From assembly GCF_034347405.1 (NCBI RefSeq), contig NZ_CP133778.1, positions 3,596,001-3,660,000 of the forward strand: a stretch of DNA of 64,000 nt. Direction: 5' to 3'. The notes beneath the pieces are model-generated. The model saw only the letters and a program-made list of their open reading frames with translations. It was not told the DNA's origin and did no database searches. The position numbers and the translations under genes were made by a program. The DNA is from Pseudomonas sp. CCC3.1. GTDB taxonomy: Bacteria; Pseudomonadota; Gammaproteobacteria; Pseudomonadales; Pseudomonadaceae. Positions 34,101 through 49,898 of the stretch are shown here, piece by piece; position 1 is the stretch's first letter, and each line of letters opens with the position of its first letter.

Positions 34101-36933
34101 CGATGCGCAAGCCACGAATTTTTACCTGATGGTCGATGCGCCCGCAGTATTCAATGGCGCCGTCTGCCCGATAACGCGCCAGATCGCCGGTGCGGTACAC
34201 GCGTTCGCCGCTGCCAAACGGGTCGGCCACAAAACGCTCGGCGGTCAACGCCGGACGGTCGTGATAGCCCCGCGCCAACCCTGCGCCCGCCAGGTATAAC
34301 TCGCCAATCGCACCGTTCGGCAACGGCAACAATTCAGGGCTGAGAATGTAGGTGCGCAGGTTGGCGATCGGCCGCCCGATCGGCACGCTGTCGCGGCCTT
34401 CTTCTACGCACGTCCAATGGGTCACGTCGATGGCCGCTTCGGTCGGGCCGTACAGGTTGTACAGCGTCGCCTGCGGCAGGCTGCGCAGGGTTTGACGTTG
34501 CAACGCCATCGGCAACGCTTCGCCGCTACACACAATGCGCCGCAACGAATGACACTGCACGGCGTCTTCCGCGCTGATAAAGGCTTGCAGCATCGATGGC
34601 ACAAAATGCAGCGTGGTAATCGCCTGCTCGACGATCAGCGCGGCCAATTGCTGCGGGTCGCGATGGGCGCCGGGAGCCGCTACCACCAAGGTTGCGCCGT
34701 GCATCAATGGCCAGAAAAACTCCCACACCGAGACGTCAAAACTGAACGGGGTTTTCTGCAACACCCGGTCTGCGGCGTTCAGACCATAAGCGTCTTGCAT
34801 CCACGCCAAACGGTTGTGCAACGCGCCATGGCTGTTGCCCGCGCCTTTCGGGCGACCCGTGGAGCCCGAGGTATAAATCACATACGCCAGATTCTGCGCA
34901 CAAGCCAGATTCGGCAGGTTCTCAACACGGTCCTGTTGATCTTCAATGTCAAGGCACAGCCTCGGCAAATCCGCAGGCAACGGCAACCCCGCCTGCACAT
35001 GTGCCTGGGTCAGCAGCACGCTGATGCCACTGTCTTCAACCATGTACGCCAACCGCTCGGCCGGGTATTGCGGGTCCAGCGGCACATAAGCGCCTCCGGC
35101 CTTGAGAATCGCCAGCAAGCCGATCACCAGTTCCAGCGAACGCTCACAGGCAACGCCCACCCGCACTTCCGGGCCAACCCCCAGATCGCGCAACTGCCAC
35201 GCCAGGCGATTGGCCCGCTCGTTCAATTCGCGGTAACTCAACGTGTGCTCGCCAAACACCAACGCGCAAACGTCTGGCGTGGCCACCGCTTGCGCTTCGA
35301 TAAGCACGTGCACGCACTCGGGGCCGGGATAGCGTTGTTGCGTGGCATTGAGCCCGTACAACGTTGCTTCAATTTGATGGGGCGCCAGCATCGGCAACTC
35401 GCCAATCACACAGTCGGGATCTGCCACGATGCCCGCCAACAGCGTGCGCCAATGCTCGGCCATGCCTTCGATACGTACCGCGTCAAACAGATCGGTGGCA
35501 TAGGTCAGACTGGCCAGCAGTTGCTCGCCTTCTTCGTGGGTATCGAGTTGCAGGTCAAATTGCGCGGTACGGCCTTGCCATTCCAGGCTTTCAACCTGCA
35601 ACCCGGCCAGCATCCCGCCCAGAGTGCCGGGGCGGCTTTGCTGGTGATTGAACATCACCTGAAACAGCGGGCTGTGGCTCAGGCTGCGTTCGCCTTGCAG
35701 TGCGTTGACCAGCCGTTCGAAAGGCACGTCTTGATAGCCTTGGGCATCCAGCGAACGATCGCGGGTTTGGCTCAGCAACTGGCTGAACGGCATGCGCCCA
35801 TCCAGCGCGGCGCGCATAACTTGAGTGTTGACGAAAAAACCGATCAGGCCACGGGTTTCGGCCCGATTGCGGTTCGCCACCGGCACCCCGATGCGCAGGT
35901 CCTCCTGACCGCTGTAGCGATACAACAGCGCCTGAAAACTGGCGAGCAGCAGCATAAACGGCGTCACCCCGCGCTGCTTGGCCAACGTCAGCAAGCCTTT
36001 GGCCAGTGCGGGTTGCAGGGCAAAATCCAGTCGCGCACCGTGTTGCGTCGGCTGGGCCGGGCGCGAACGGTCGCCGGGCAATTCGAGCACCGGTTGCTCG
36101 CTGCCCAATTGCTCGCGCCACCAGTCCAGCTGGCGCTCCAGCTCTCCGGCCTCCATCCAGCGCCGCTGCCAGACGGCATAGTCGGCGTACTGAATCGCCA
36201 AGGCGGGAAGCTCAAGGGTCTGGCCTTGCGCGTGGGCCGCATACAACTGTGAAAACTCCTCGACCAGCACGCCCATCGACCAGCCATCGGCCACGATATG
36301 GTGCAAGGTCAGCACCAGCACATGATCGTCCGCGTCCAGTTGCAACAGACTGACTCTCAGCAGCGGGCCGTGTTGCAGATCGAAGGGTTGGGCGATGTCT
36401 TGCTCGACCTGACGCAGCGCCAGGGTCAGGCGCTCGGCCTGCGCAAAGTCGCGTAAATCATACTCCTCCAAAGACACTGCAAACCCCGTGGGAGCTGGCT
36501 TGCCAGCGATAGCTTCACCGCTAACTTCCAGAGACACCGCGTTGCCTGCATCGCTGGCAAGCCAGCTCCCACAGTGGGTTATCTGTTGGCGAACCACGCC
36601 GTCCTGCTCAGTAAACACACTGCGCAAGCTGTGATGCCGTTCAAGCAGGGCATCAAAACTGCGCTGCAAGGCAGGCACATTCAGCGCGCCGCGCAAACGC
36701 AAGGCTGCCGGGATGTGATACGCCGCGCTTTGTGGGTCCAGTTGCCACAAGAACCATTGCCGTTGCTGGGCATACGACAGCTCACACGGCGCGTTTTGGG
36801 GTGCGGTCGCCGGGATCGGTAACTGACCGAAACTGACGCCTTGCTCCTGCATCTTTTGCAAAAACTCCCGGCGCTGGTGGGGCGCAAGGCTGGCGAAACG
36901 GTTGGCAATGCGCCACGCGGTTGAGTGTTCCAT
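25174..36933 (-). CDS. pvdD: Pyoverdine NRPS with thioesterase (last three modules)
   Basis: This is a 3919-residue synthetase. The order read is C(LCL, HHIVADGWS at 211-219)-A-T-E, C-A-T, C-A-T-TE. The first A domain (about 550-1035) has specificity residues D-V-W-H-V-S-L-I-D, the serine code with one change, and its E domain (VIHHLVVDGVSWR; LEGHGRE) predicts D-Ser. The second and third A domains read D-G-E-C-T-G-G-I-T and D-G-E-C-C-G-G-V-T, a type I associate with ornithine-derived residues of pyoverdines, but I am unsure. The thioesterase has GWSLGG, Asp in VDSY and His in SGGHYEL. The ATG overlaps the stop of the preceding gene (TGATG). A REPIN adds about 29 residues at 121-149. Confidence 0.9.
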   Translation of the reverse strand: MEHSTAWRIANRFASLAPHQRREFLQKMQEQGVSFGQLPIPATAPQNAPCELSYAQQRQWFLWQLDPQSAAYHIPAALRLRGALNVPALQRSFDALLERHHSLRSVFTEQDGVVRQQITHCGSWLASDAGNAVSLEVSGEAIAGKPAPTGFAVSLEEYDLRDFAQAERLTLALRQVEQDIAQPFDLQHGPLLRVSLLQLDADDHVLVLTLHHIVADGWSMGVLVEEFSQLYAAHAQGQTLELPALAIQYADYAVWQRRWMEAGELERQLDWWREQLGSEQPVLELPGDRSRPAQPTQHGARLDFALQPALAKGLLTLAKQRGVTPFMLLLASFQALLYRYSGQEDLRIGVPVANRNRAETRGLIGFFVNTQVMRAALDGRMPFSQLLSQTRDRSLDAQGYQDVPFERLVNALQGERSLSHSPLFQVMFNHQQSRPGTLGGMLAGLQVESLEWQGRTAQFDLQLDTHEEGEQLLASLTYATDLFDAVRIEGMAEHWRTLLAGIVADPDCVIGELPMLAPHQIEATLYGLNATQQRYPGPECVHVLIEAQAVATPDVCALVFGEHTLSYRELNERANRLAWQLRDLGVGPEVRVGVACERSLELVIGLLAILKAGGAYVPLDPQYPAERLAYMVEDSGISVLLTQAHVQAGLPLPADLPRLCLDIEDQQDRVENLPNLACAQNLAYVIYTSGSTGRPKGAGNSHGALHNRLAWMQDAYGLNAADRVLQKTPFSFDVSVWEFFWPLMHGATLVVAAPGAHRDPQQLAALIVEQAITTLHFVPSMLQAFISAEDAVQCHSLRRIVCSGEALPMALQRQTLRSLPQATLYNLYGPTEAAIDVTHWTCVEEGRDSVPIGRPIANLRTYILSPELLPLPNGAIGELYLAGAGLARGYHDRPALTAERFVADPFGSGERVYRTGDLARYRADGAIEYCGRIDHQVKIRGLRIELGEIEARLQEHPHVQEAVVLALDNQLVAYLVPRDVQAGWREALNAHLLACLPDYMVPTYLVLIERMPLSPNGKLERKLLPAPQVSASQRVFEAPRSDNERQLAAIWQAVLGLEQVGRQDNFFELGGDSIISIQVVSRARRAGLRLQPRDLFQQPTLQALAAVASHEQAPQIAQGPRVGLQTLTPVQQWFFANQTVQPQHWNQSVLLEVREPLDLLRLQSAVQQLLAQHDALRLQFREQAGQWTARYVPLDSAAATDLLWTAQVQSDEALQALCDEAQRSVSLHDGHLLRGVLIDHEDGVQRLLLVIHHLVVDGVSWRVLLEDLQAAYAGQALAEKTSALQDWATQLSAYANSEKLATEQRWWLAQLQGVSATLPHARAHASQALRHRQVVSLGLDREQTRQLLQQAPAAYRTQINDLLLTALARALCDWTGESAALIQLEGHGREELFADIDLTRTVGWFTSVFPVKLTPAAGVAESIKAIKQQLRDVPGKGLGFGLLRYQGDAQTQARLAALPQALVTFNYLGQFDQSFSEDALFVPAKEASGAAQSLDSPLANWLSVDGQVFGGELKLDLSFSQECFDKADIEALALGLKAQVHALIEHCLNPQHSGVIPADFPLASLTQAQLDQLPVAPRQIEDLYPLSPMQRGLLFHSLYEPQAGAYVNQLSVEASGLDADRLARAWQATLEAHPILRSGFHWPQGASEPVQVVQRTLTLPLTVLDWRGRVDQAAELQLLARSERFQFDPAQPPLLRLALVRLDEQRQQLIYTHHHLLLDGWSNALLLGEVLQRYGAVEVTAHQGRFADYIGWLQAQDAQADEAFWRAQLATLDNPTLLAQSQAHGPSHSSEYADHRQVFDVASSQAFNTFARQHSITLNTLVQGAWALLLQRYSGQQTVAFGATVSGRPVDLAGAENQLGLFINTLAVITQPQPVESVVQWLSRLQAHNLALREHEFTALSDVQRWAGRAAEPLFDSLLVFENFPIGEALQQGAPDGLSFAVPDNHERTNYPLTLAAVSEGQLSLTWSFLLSHFDPAAIARMSEHLACLLHAMVAAPQISLGELPLLSAAEKTRQLHDWNPPAGAATEQCVHQLIEAQAAIRPDATALIFDTSRFTYADLNQRANRLAHRLRELGIGPEVRVGLAVERSPQMIIGLLAILKAGGAYVPLDPAYPAERLSYLMHDSGIALLLSQSWLRPSLPRIDGLPVLELDRENVSYLPTSNPLNLTDAQNLAYLIYTSGSTGRPKGVSVAHGPLAMHCLSIGALYGMTPDDRELQFASISFDGAHERWLTPLVFGSALMPRDDEVWSAQRTCEEIERHGITIACFTPSYLLQMADYIGEAGRTLPIRSYTVGGEGMPKHAFDEVQRVLQPPRIINGYGPTETVITPLIWCAYPDTQFDSAFLPIGRPVGARSAYVLDASLQPLPVGVAGELYLGGEGIARGYHQRPALTAERFVPDPFVPGARLYRSGDLARLREDGVVEYLGRIDQQVKIRGFRIELGEIEACLLEHDAVREAFVVDREGPLSRQLVGYVVARDPLADEAALRERLITHLRSRLPAHMVPAHVMCLAALPLTPNGKLDRQALPAPEASRKGTERVLPSTSAETLLVEIWQELLGLDAIGVTENFFELGGDSIISLQAVSRAGARGLAFTPKQLFTAQTIRALAALAINAEPQVLDVFETPAFAHMPGHLNVDRSQLEDVYPLSPMQQGMLFHCIESPELNLYVNQLSVAVEGLQVERFRAAWHTLFERHEVLRAAFMWRDGVADPLQAVYQHAEVPIVECDWRDHADPQAALSGLAADDQARGFDLSCPPLMRFTLVRLGESQFQMIWTYHHLLLDGWSASRLLGEMLRVYAKQPLPVLTGRYADYISWLQRQDAAAAEGFWRERLQALEAPSMLANAANTQGRGHGVLYSYLDSEATLRLHRFANAQRVTLNTLIQAAWLLLLQRHTGQRSVAFGATVAGRPTQLAGAQDMLGLFINTLPVIQTLDPQQTLGDWLRQLQDDNLAIRDFEHTPLADIQRWAGQGGQGLFDSIIVFENHPVDRALRGEQEGELTFAEVGSGGVTNFPMDLMVSATDQGLEVEYLYLRERFDAPSVERIREQLEGLLARLPHDADCLLGEIGLPTGRVELAHDARLVRDLMQDFSDQVARQPHARALSCDGRELSYAELARQANGLAVQLQARGMGPEQVVAVALPRSEQTIVAFLAVLKAGAAYLPLDLDYPAERLAFMLADSGANLLLCHHDVDQRVRFDAPIPRLVLDPLAELQGVPREVASLPGHLAYLIYTSGSTGKPKGVAVAREPIARHCQGIIERYELSPASRELHFMSFAFDGAQERWLSVLLAGGSLVIRDDNLWTPEQTLQVLHQQQVTVACFPPAYLQQLAEVALTQGKSPSVHTYCFGGDAVPDASFELVKRALRPQRLVNGYGPTETVVTPLLWRAEVTERCDAAYAPIGRGVAGRGVYVLDADMNPLPAGVSGELYLGGKCLARGYHQQPGLSAERFVPDPFDGTGGRMYRTGDRVRQREDGVMDYLGRLDQQVKIRGFRIELGEIEARLRQCEGVQDAAVNVIEGATGKQLVGYVVAPHNAALERELKAHLQTQLPDYMVPAHIVQLASLPLSANGKLDRRALPAPQLALGHYRAPRSALELALVEIWQDVLGLEQVGIDDNFFELGGDSLQVLKVISRVRNQPELRFSLKLRDLMQKPCIAELSGYEPVVAVSAPDPLLALNSRVAEVPPLFCLHAGFGTVFDYEPLARQLDGRRSVYGVQCRMLLDPAWQDDSLQAMAQAYAERIRQQQAHGPYHLLGWSLGGALALLVAQVLEAQGQEVAFAGLVDSYVAGTAEASDGREDLQDFLRFVLGVTEAEAQGLMRDEQRGAEQVIEAATALNEHGVLGAAELSHIFAVGARLKSLALGQHSLPQTRVQAHHWWVAGREAERRVHAAQIGAGARHTVLSGGHYELLRHATLLAQLDELQLELA
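36488..36572. repeat. REPIN inside the NRPS condensation domain
   Basis: Left arm GTGGGAGCTGGCTTGCCAGC (from 36488) and its perfect complement ending at 36572 form 23-bp arms around a 39-bp loop region. It is translated in frame as residues 121-149 of the thioesterase-bearing synthetase (CGSWLASDAGNAVSLEV, then SGEAIAGKPAPT). Confidence 0.9.
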
Positions 36934-39463
36934 CAGTTGATCTCCATCTCGTCGAGCAGCGATTCAAGGGCGCTCAGACGAACATCGTTATCCGCAGGCG
37001 TTTGTGCCTGTGCCAGGGCGGCATAGGCTTGCAGGTCAGCCGCTTCGAACAGCGCACGCAGCGCCACGTCGAGGCCTAATTCAAGTTCGACCCGGGCACT
37101 GGCCTGGGCCGCGAGCAGCGAATGCCCGCCCAATTCAAAGAAGTTGTCGTGGCGGCCCACGCGCTCGACCTCAAGCACCTGCGCCCAGATCGCTGCCAGC
37201 CGGGTTTCCAGCGCTCCCACTGGCGCGCTGTACGGGCGTTGATACAGGTCGGTTGCGGGCAAGGGCAAAGCCTTGCGGTCCAGCTTGCCGTTGCTGGTGA
37301 GCGGCAGCGCATCGAGCAGCAGCCAATGGCTCGGCACCATGTAATCCGGCAGATCGACCTTGAGCGCTGCACGCAGTTGCTCACGCCATAGCCGCGCATC
37401 GGCAGTCGTTTCATCGGCCACCACATAGGCGCAGAGCTGGCCTTGATGCACGCTCAACACCGCATCACTGACGCCCAGTTGCTGCTTGAGGCACGTTTCG
37501 ATTTCACCCAGCTCAATGCGGAACCCGCGGATCTTCACTTGCTGGTCGATACGCCCCAGGTAGTCGATGTTGCCGTCTGCGCGCTGGCGAGCCAGATCGC
37601 CGCTGCGGTACAGCCGCGCGCCCGGCGCAAACGGGCTCGGCACAAAGCGTTCGGCACTCAGCCCGGCGCGGCCGTGATAACCCCGCGCCAAGCCAGCCCC
37701 GGCGATGTACAGTTCGCCCGCACAGCCAGGCATCACCGGCTGCAACTGGCTGTCGAGCAAGTACCAGCTCAGGTCATTGACGGGCCGCCCGATCGGGCTT
37801 TGCACCTTGGCGTCGAGATCCAGCGGGCTGAGGGCGCGATAGGTCACGTGCACCGTGGTTTCGGTGATGCCGTACATGTTGACCAAGGTGGTCTGATCGT
37901 TGCCAAAACGCTCGTACCACGGGCGCAGGCTCGCCACGTCCAGTGCCTCGCCGCCGAAAATGACCCAGCGCAAGGCCAGTGTTTGTGGGCTGTTGCAAGC
38001 GATGGGCAGCAATTGCCGGAAAGCGGTCGGGGTCTGGTTGAGCACTGTCACCTGTTCATCGCACAACAACTGATGGAACGCGTGCGGCTCGCGGCTGATG
38101 AAATACGGCACGATCACCAGACGCCCGCCGGTGCACAGCGCGCCAAACAATTCCCACACCGAGAAATCGAACGCGCAGGAATGAAACAGCGTCCACACAT
38201 CGCTCGGTCCAAAGCCAAATTCATCGGCCGTGGCGCTCAGCAAACGGCTGACGTTGGCGTGGCTCAGCAGCGCGCCTTTCGGTCGCCCGGTGGAGCCGGA
38301 GGTGTAGATCACATAGGCCAAATTGTCCGGCTGGCTGAGGTTAGTCAGATTTTCAGCGCAATCACTATCCCTGTAGGAGCGGGCTTGCCCCGCGATCTTT
38401 TGATCTTTTAAAAGATCGCGAGGCAAGCTCGCTCCTACAGTCATGGGTTCCAGGCACATAACCGGCAAACTCTCCGGCAGTGTCAGGTTTACCTGCACAT
38501 GCGCCTGAGTCAGCAGCAACTGAATGCCGCTGTCTTCGATCATGTAACTCAAGCGCTCTGCGGGGTATTGCGGGTCCAGCGGCACATAAGCGCCCCCGGC
38601 TTTGAGAATCGCCAGTACCCCGACCACCAACGCCAATGCGCGCTCGGTGGCGATGCCAACCCGTACTTCGGGGCCAACCTTCAACTCTCGCAGTTTGTGC
38701 GCCAGACGATTGGCCTGCGCGTTGAGTTCGCCATAGCTCAGCGAATCATCGCCGCAGCGCAACGCCAGCGCCTGCGGGTGCAAGGCGACTTGCGCTTCAA
38801 ACAGCTGATGCAGGGTGGGCGCTACGGGCTGCACCTGCACCTGTGGGTTCCATTGGGCAATCAACGCCTGCTGCTCGGCACTGTTCAGCAACGGCAACTG
38901 CGCGATGCGTTGCTGCGGCTCGCGAACCACCGCTTGCAGCAGGTTCAGCCAGTGCCCGGCCAGGCGCTCAATGGTCGCGGCGTCATACACCTCGCAGGCG
39001 TAGGTCAGGCTGGCGTGCAACTGCTCGCCCTGCTCTTCGGTGTCCAGCGCCAGGTCGAATTGCGCCGTGTGCTGCTGCCAGTCCATGCGTTCAATGCTCA
39101 GGCCAGGCAAGGCCCGCTCAACACTGTCGCCCATCTGCCGCTGATGATTGAACAGCACTTGAAACAGCGGGCTGTGGCTCAGGCTGCGTTGCGGCTGCAA
39201 GGCGTCAACCAGTTGCTCAAACGGCAGGTCCTGATGCGCCTGCGCCCACAAGGCATCGCGCTTGACCTGTTGCAACAGACTGGCAAAGGTCTGCTGGCCG
39301 TCGATCTCGGCGCGCAGCACCTGGGTGTTAATAAAGAAGCCGATCAAGCCTTCGGTTTCGAGGCGCCCGCGCCCGGCATTCGGCACCCCGACGTTGATCG
39401 CCGACTGGCCGCTGTAGCGATGCAACAGGGTCTGAAAACTGGCCAGCAACAGCATAAACAGGG

Positions 39464-39485
<22 letters not shown>
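36933..39485 (-). CDS. pvdI: Pyoverdine NRPS, 3' part after frameshift (Thr module)
   Basis: This frame of 850 residues starts inside a condensation domain (VAQQHNVTLFMLLLASFQTL) and has no C-domain active site of its own. It continues the frame lost at about 39490 in the upstream gene. Then follow an A domain (about 245-740) with code D-F-W-N-I-G-M-V-H, the classic threonine code, and a carrier domain (FFELGGHSLL, about 790). The tail LESLLDEMEIN may dock to the next synthetase. A GTG at 39485 could in principle restart translation. A REPIN adds residues 349-372 before the A3 motif YTSGSTG. Confidence 0.85.
38371..38440. repeat. REPIN inside the Thr adenylation domain
   Basis: CTGTAGGAGCGGGCTTGCC (from 38371) and GGCAAGCTCGCTCCTACAG (to 38440) flank an inner GATCTTTTGATC-AAAAGATC palindrome. 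It is translated as TVGASLPRDLLKDQKIAG and QARSY. Confidence 0.9.
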
Positions 39486-48073
<8,588 letters not shown>

Positions 48074-48128
48074 CTGGCTTCTTCCGTACACGTTGGCTAT
48101 CGAGCTTTGGCTCGGCTATCCCTACGGA

Positions 48129-48152
48129 ACGGATGAAGTCGGAGGAAATTAA
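48129..48152 (-). promoter_or_regulatory. Near-consensus PvdS box for the NRPS operon
   Basis: On the minus strand TTAAT is followed after exactly 16 bases by CGT, 56 bases before the NRPS start. The consensus iron-starvation box is TAAAT-N16-CGT, so one of eight fixed positions differs. The flanking TTTCC also resembles the C-rich continuation of the consensus. Confidence 0.5.
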
Positions 48153-48187
48153 GTGGCGGACTACAGGTTTCGTGAGCGACACACTCC

Positions 48188-48276
48188 CTGTGGGAGCCTG
48201 GCTTGCCAGCGATGCAGGCAATGCGGTTTTTCTGTTGAACGGCGTCGATACCATCGCGGGCAAGCCCACTCCCACA
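48188..48276. repeat. REPIN between divergent NRPS and SIP genes
   Basis: CTGTGGGAGCCTGGCTTGCC (from 48188) and the imperfect complement ATCGCGGGCAAGCCCACTCC (from 48253, ending about 48276) form paired REP arms. They lie between the two divergent promoters. Confidence 0.75.
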
Positions 48277-48308
48277 ACGGATCTCAGCGTTCTCGCCCCT
48301 GGCCGCAT

Positions 48309-48332
48309 TAAATTACCCGCCCGTCACTTCGT
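48309..48332 (+). promoter_or_regulatory. PvdS (iron-starvation) box for the SIP gene
   Basis: TAAAT (48309-48313), 16 bases, CGT (48330-48332) match the PvdS box exactly, and the TAAATTACCC context fits the extended consensus. It lies 37 bases upstream of the start codon. Confidence 0.7.
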
Positions 48333-48369
48333 TCTCTTTAAGACTCCTGCTCATTGATGGGTGCTGCTT

Positions 48370-49320
48370 ATGTCCGCCGCTGCCACGCTGGTTCAGAACC
48401 TGCGCAAACGACTCAGTAAACCAACCGGTTATCAACTGTTCGATATTCAGCTCAAGCAACGCATTGCCTTGAGCCCTTCGTTGATGCGATTTGTGTTCAG
48501 CGGCAAGGATGTGGCGCTGATGCGCACGCTGGCACCCGATCAGCGGGTCAAGCTGTTCTTCCCCAGCGCCAGCGGTGTCGCGCCCCATTTACCTAAATAT
48601 GGCGACTGGCAAGTCGCCCGCCGCGATCTCGCCCCCGAACACACGCCGCCGATGCGCACTTACACCATTCGTGACTTGCGCCCCGAAACGGGCGAGCTGG
48701 ACATCGACTTTGTGCTGCACGGCGAAACCGGCCCCGCCTCACGCTGGGCAGTACACGCCAACATCGGTGACCCATTGCAGATCGTCGCGCCCAATGCGGC
48801 TTACCACGCCGACCCCGGCGGCTATGAATGGCTACCGCCGCAAGGCATGCGCAAAGTGCTGCTGATCGGCGACGAAACCGCCCTGCCAGCGATTGCCGGC
48901 ATTCTTGAACAACTCGCCAATCACCCTGACACCCCGCAGGTGCAGGCTTTTATCGAAGTCCCCGAGGAGTCCGACTGCTTGGCGCTGGTGTGCGGCTTGC
49001 ACACCAAAGTCCACTGGCTCCCGCGCGCCACCCTGCACAAACAGCAGGGTGAAGGCATGATCCTCGCCGCGCGGGAACTGGCCAGCCTGCCACCGGTACG
49101 CAGTAACCTGCGCAGCACCACCGCGCTGCAAGAGCTGGACCTGGACAGCCAGCGCCTGTGGGAACTGGCCAGCGCCAAGCAAAGCGAGTTCTACGCCTGG
49201 GTTGCCGGAGAATCTGGGGCGGTTATGGATATTCGGCGTTTTTTAATCAATGAATGCGGCATGGACCGCAAGGGGCTGACGTTGATGGGGTATTGGAAAT
49301 TGGGTAGGTCGCTGGAGTAG
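48370..49320 (+). CDS. Siderophore-interacting protein (ferric reductase-like)
   Basis: ATG 48370 gives 316 residues; a GTG nine bases earlier is also in frame. The flavoreductase-like FAD site is RTYTIRDLRPETGEL (R-x-Y-T) with DFVLHGETGPASRWA (H-G-x-x-G-P-A-S). An NAD(P)-type domain carries LLIGDETALPAIAGIL and ends FYAWVAGESGAVMDIRRFL. These are the marks of the SIP/ViuB family, cytoplasmic FAD proteins that reduce ferric siderophores. It is divergent from the NRPS operon and has an exact PvdS box, so it is likely iron-starvation induced. It may act on a siderophore that enters the cytoplasm, since pyoverdine itself is handled in the periplasm. Confidence 0.88.
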   Translation: MSAAATLVQNLRKRLSKPTGYQLFDIQLKQRIALSPSLMRFVFSGKDVALMRTLAPDQRVKLFFPSASGVAPHLPKYGDWQVARRDLAPEHTPPMRTYTIRDLRPETGELDIDFVLHGETGPASRWAVHANIGDPLQIVAPNAAYHADPGGYEWLPPQGMRKVLLIGDETALPAIAGILEQLANHPDTPQVQAFIEVPEESDCLALVCGLHTKVHWLPRATLHKQQGEGMILAARELASLPPVRSNLRSTTALQELDLDSQRLWELASAKQSEFYAWVAGESGAVMDIRRFLINECGMDRKGLTLMGYWKLGRSLE

Positions 49321-49399
49321 ACCTAACACGCTCCGTTATTTTTACGTTACCTGCTTAAAACCCCTGGAAAATCTGTTGCTCCCCCCAATTGGCTCCCTC

Positions 49400-49425
49400 T
49401 CCCTCTGGTTTTCTACCGAGAGGGA
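49400..49425 (+). terminator. Hairpin after the SIP gene
   Basis: TCCCTCT (49400-49406) and AGAGGGA (49419-49425) form a 7-bp stem with a 12-base loop, followed by TGTTTAC. It is a likely weak terminator separating the SIP gene from the lanthipeptide cassette. Confidence 0.5.
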
Positions 49426-49616
49426 TGTTTACTTGCCCATACAGTTCAGGCCAAGAATCAGTACACAGTGTGTGATTACACCTGAGACGTCATGTCGGGT
49501 GTTCGAATAATATATGCCTGTTACGTTGTTTAATATCTTCCTTGTTGGTAACCAGAAAAGATCATGGTACTTTTTTTCTGCCAAGTTAGGCGCCAACAAA
49601 CCCAAGGAATATCTTA

Positions 49617-49760
49617 ATGACTGAAGCATTATTGATTATGTCTGGCGATTTTGAAGAAGATTTTTCGAACTACAATCAAACGACTGAAGCGAACACAGAA
49701 GCAGCGATGTTAACCATTGTTGAGTGCGGATCGGAAAACTGCACGGCTCTTCTGTGCTGA
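49617..49760 (+). CDS. lanA: Putative class II lanthipeptide precursor
   Basis: This 47-codon ORF has AAGGAATATCTTA before ATG 49617 and lies 138 bp upstream of a LanM gene. The acidic N-terminal part (MTEALLIMSGDFEEDFSN, then YNQTTEANTEAA) looks like a leader without Cys. The C-terminal part MLTIVECGSENCTALLC has exactly three Cys, each matched by an upstream Thr or Ser: T33/C37, S39/C42, T43/C47. Three (methyl)lanthionine rings are therefore possible. The leader may end after EAA, where class II leaders often end GG, GA or AA; this is an inference. All Cys of the protein are in the putative core. I do not recognise the peptide. Confidence 0.82.
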   Translation: MTEALLIMSGDFEEDFSNYNQTTEANTEAAMLTIVECGSENCTALLC

Positions 49761-49853
49761 TAAATACACGCATCAGAAACACTTGATGACAGACTGGTTT
49801 TAAACTCTCATAACGAATTTAAGTTTAATTTCTCATTTAACATCAAGCAAACT

Positions 49854-49884
49854 ATAGATAGAGCAGGATTGCTGCTCTATCTAT
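49854..49884 (+). promoter_or_regulatory. Hairpin between lanA and lanM
   Basis: ATAGATAGAGCAG (49854-49866) and CTGCTCTATCTAT (49872-49884) form a perfect 13-bp stem with a five-base loop. GGAG of the lanM ribosome site begins five bases later. It could attenuate or process the transcript, so more precursor than enzyme is made. Confidence 0.6.
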
Positions 49885-49898
49885 CCCTGGAGAACCGC

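Noticed and set aside
34417..36252. Long open frame (611 codons) on the plus strand opposite the NRPS gene
   Set aside because: It is antisense to conserved C and A domain motifs, is rich in Gln/Arg/His as expected of a shadow of GC-rich coding DNA, and shows no domain of its own.
48188..48276. CRISPR array suggested by repeated palindromes
   Set aside because: The repeats are REP/REPIN pairs without regular spacers, and no cas gene is present.
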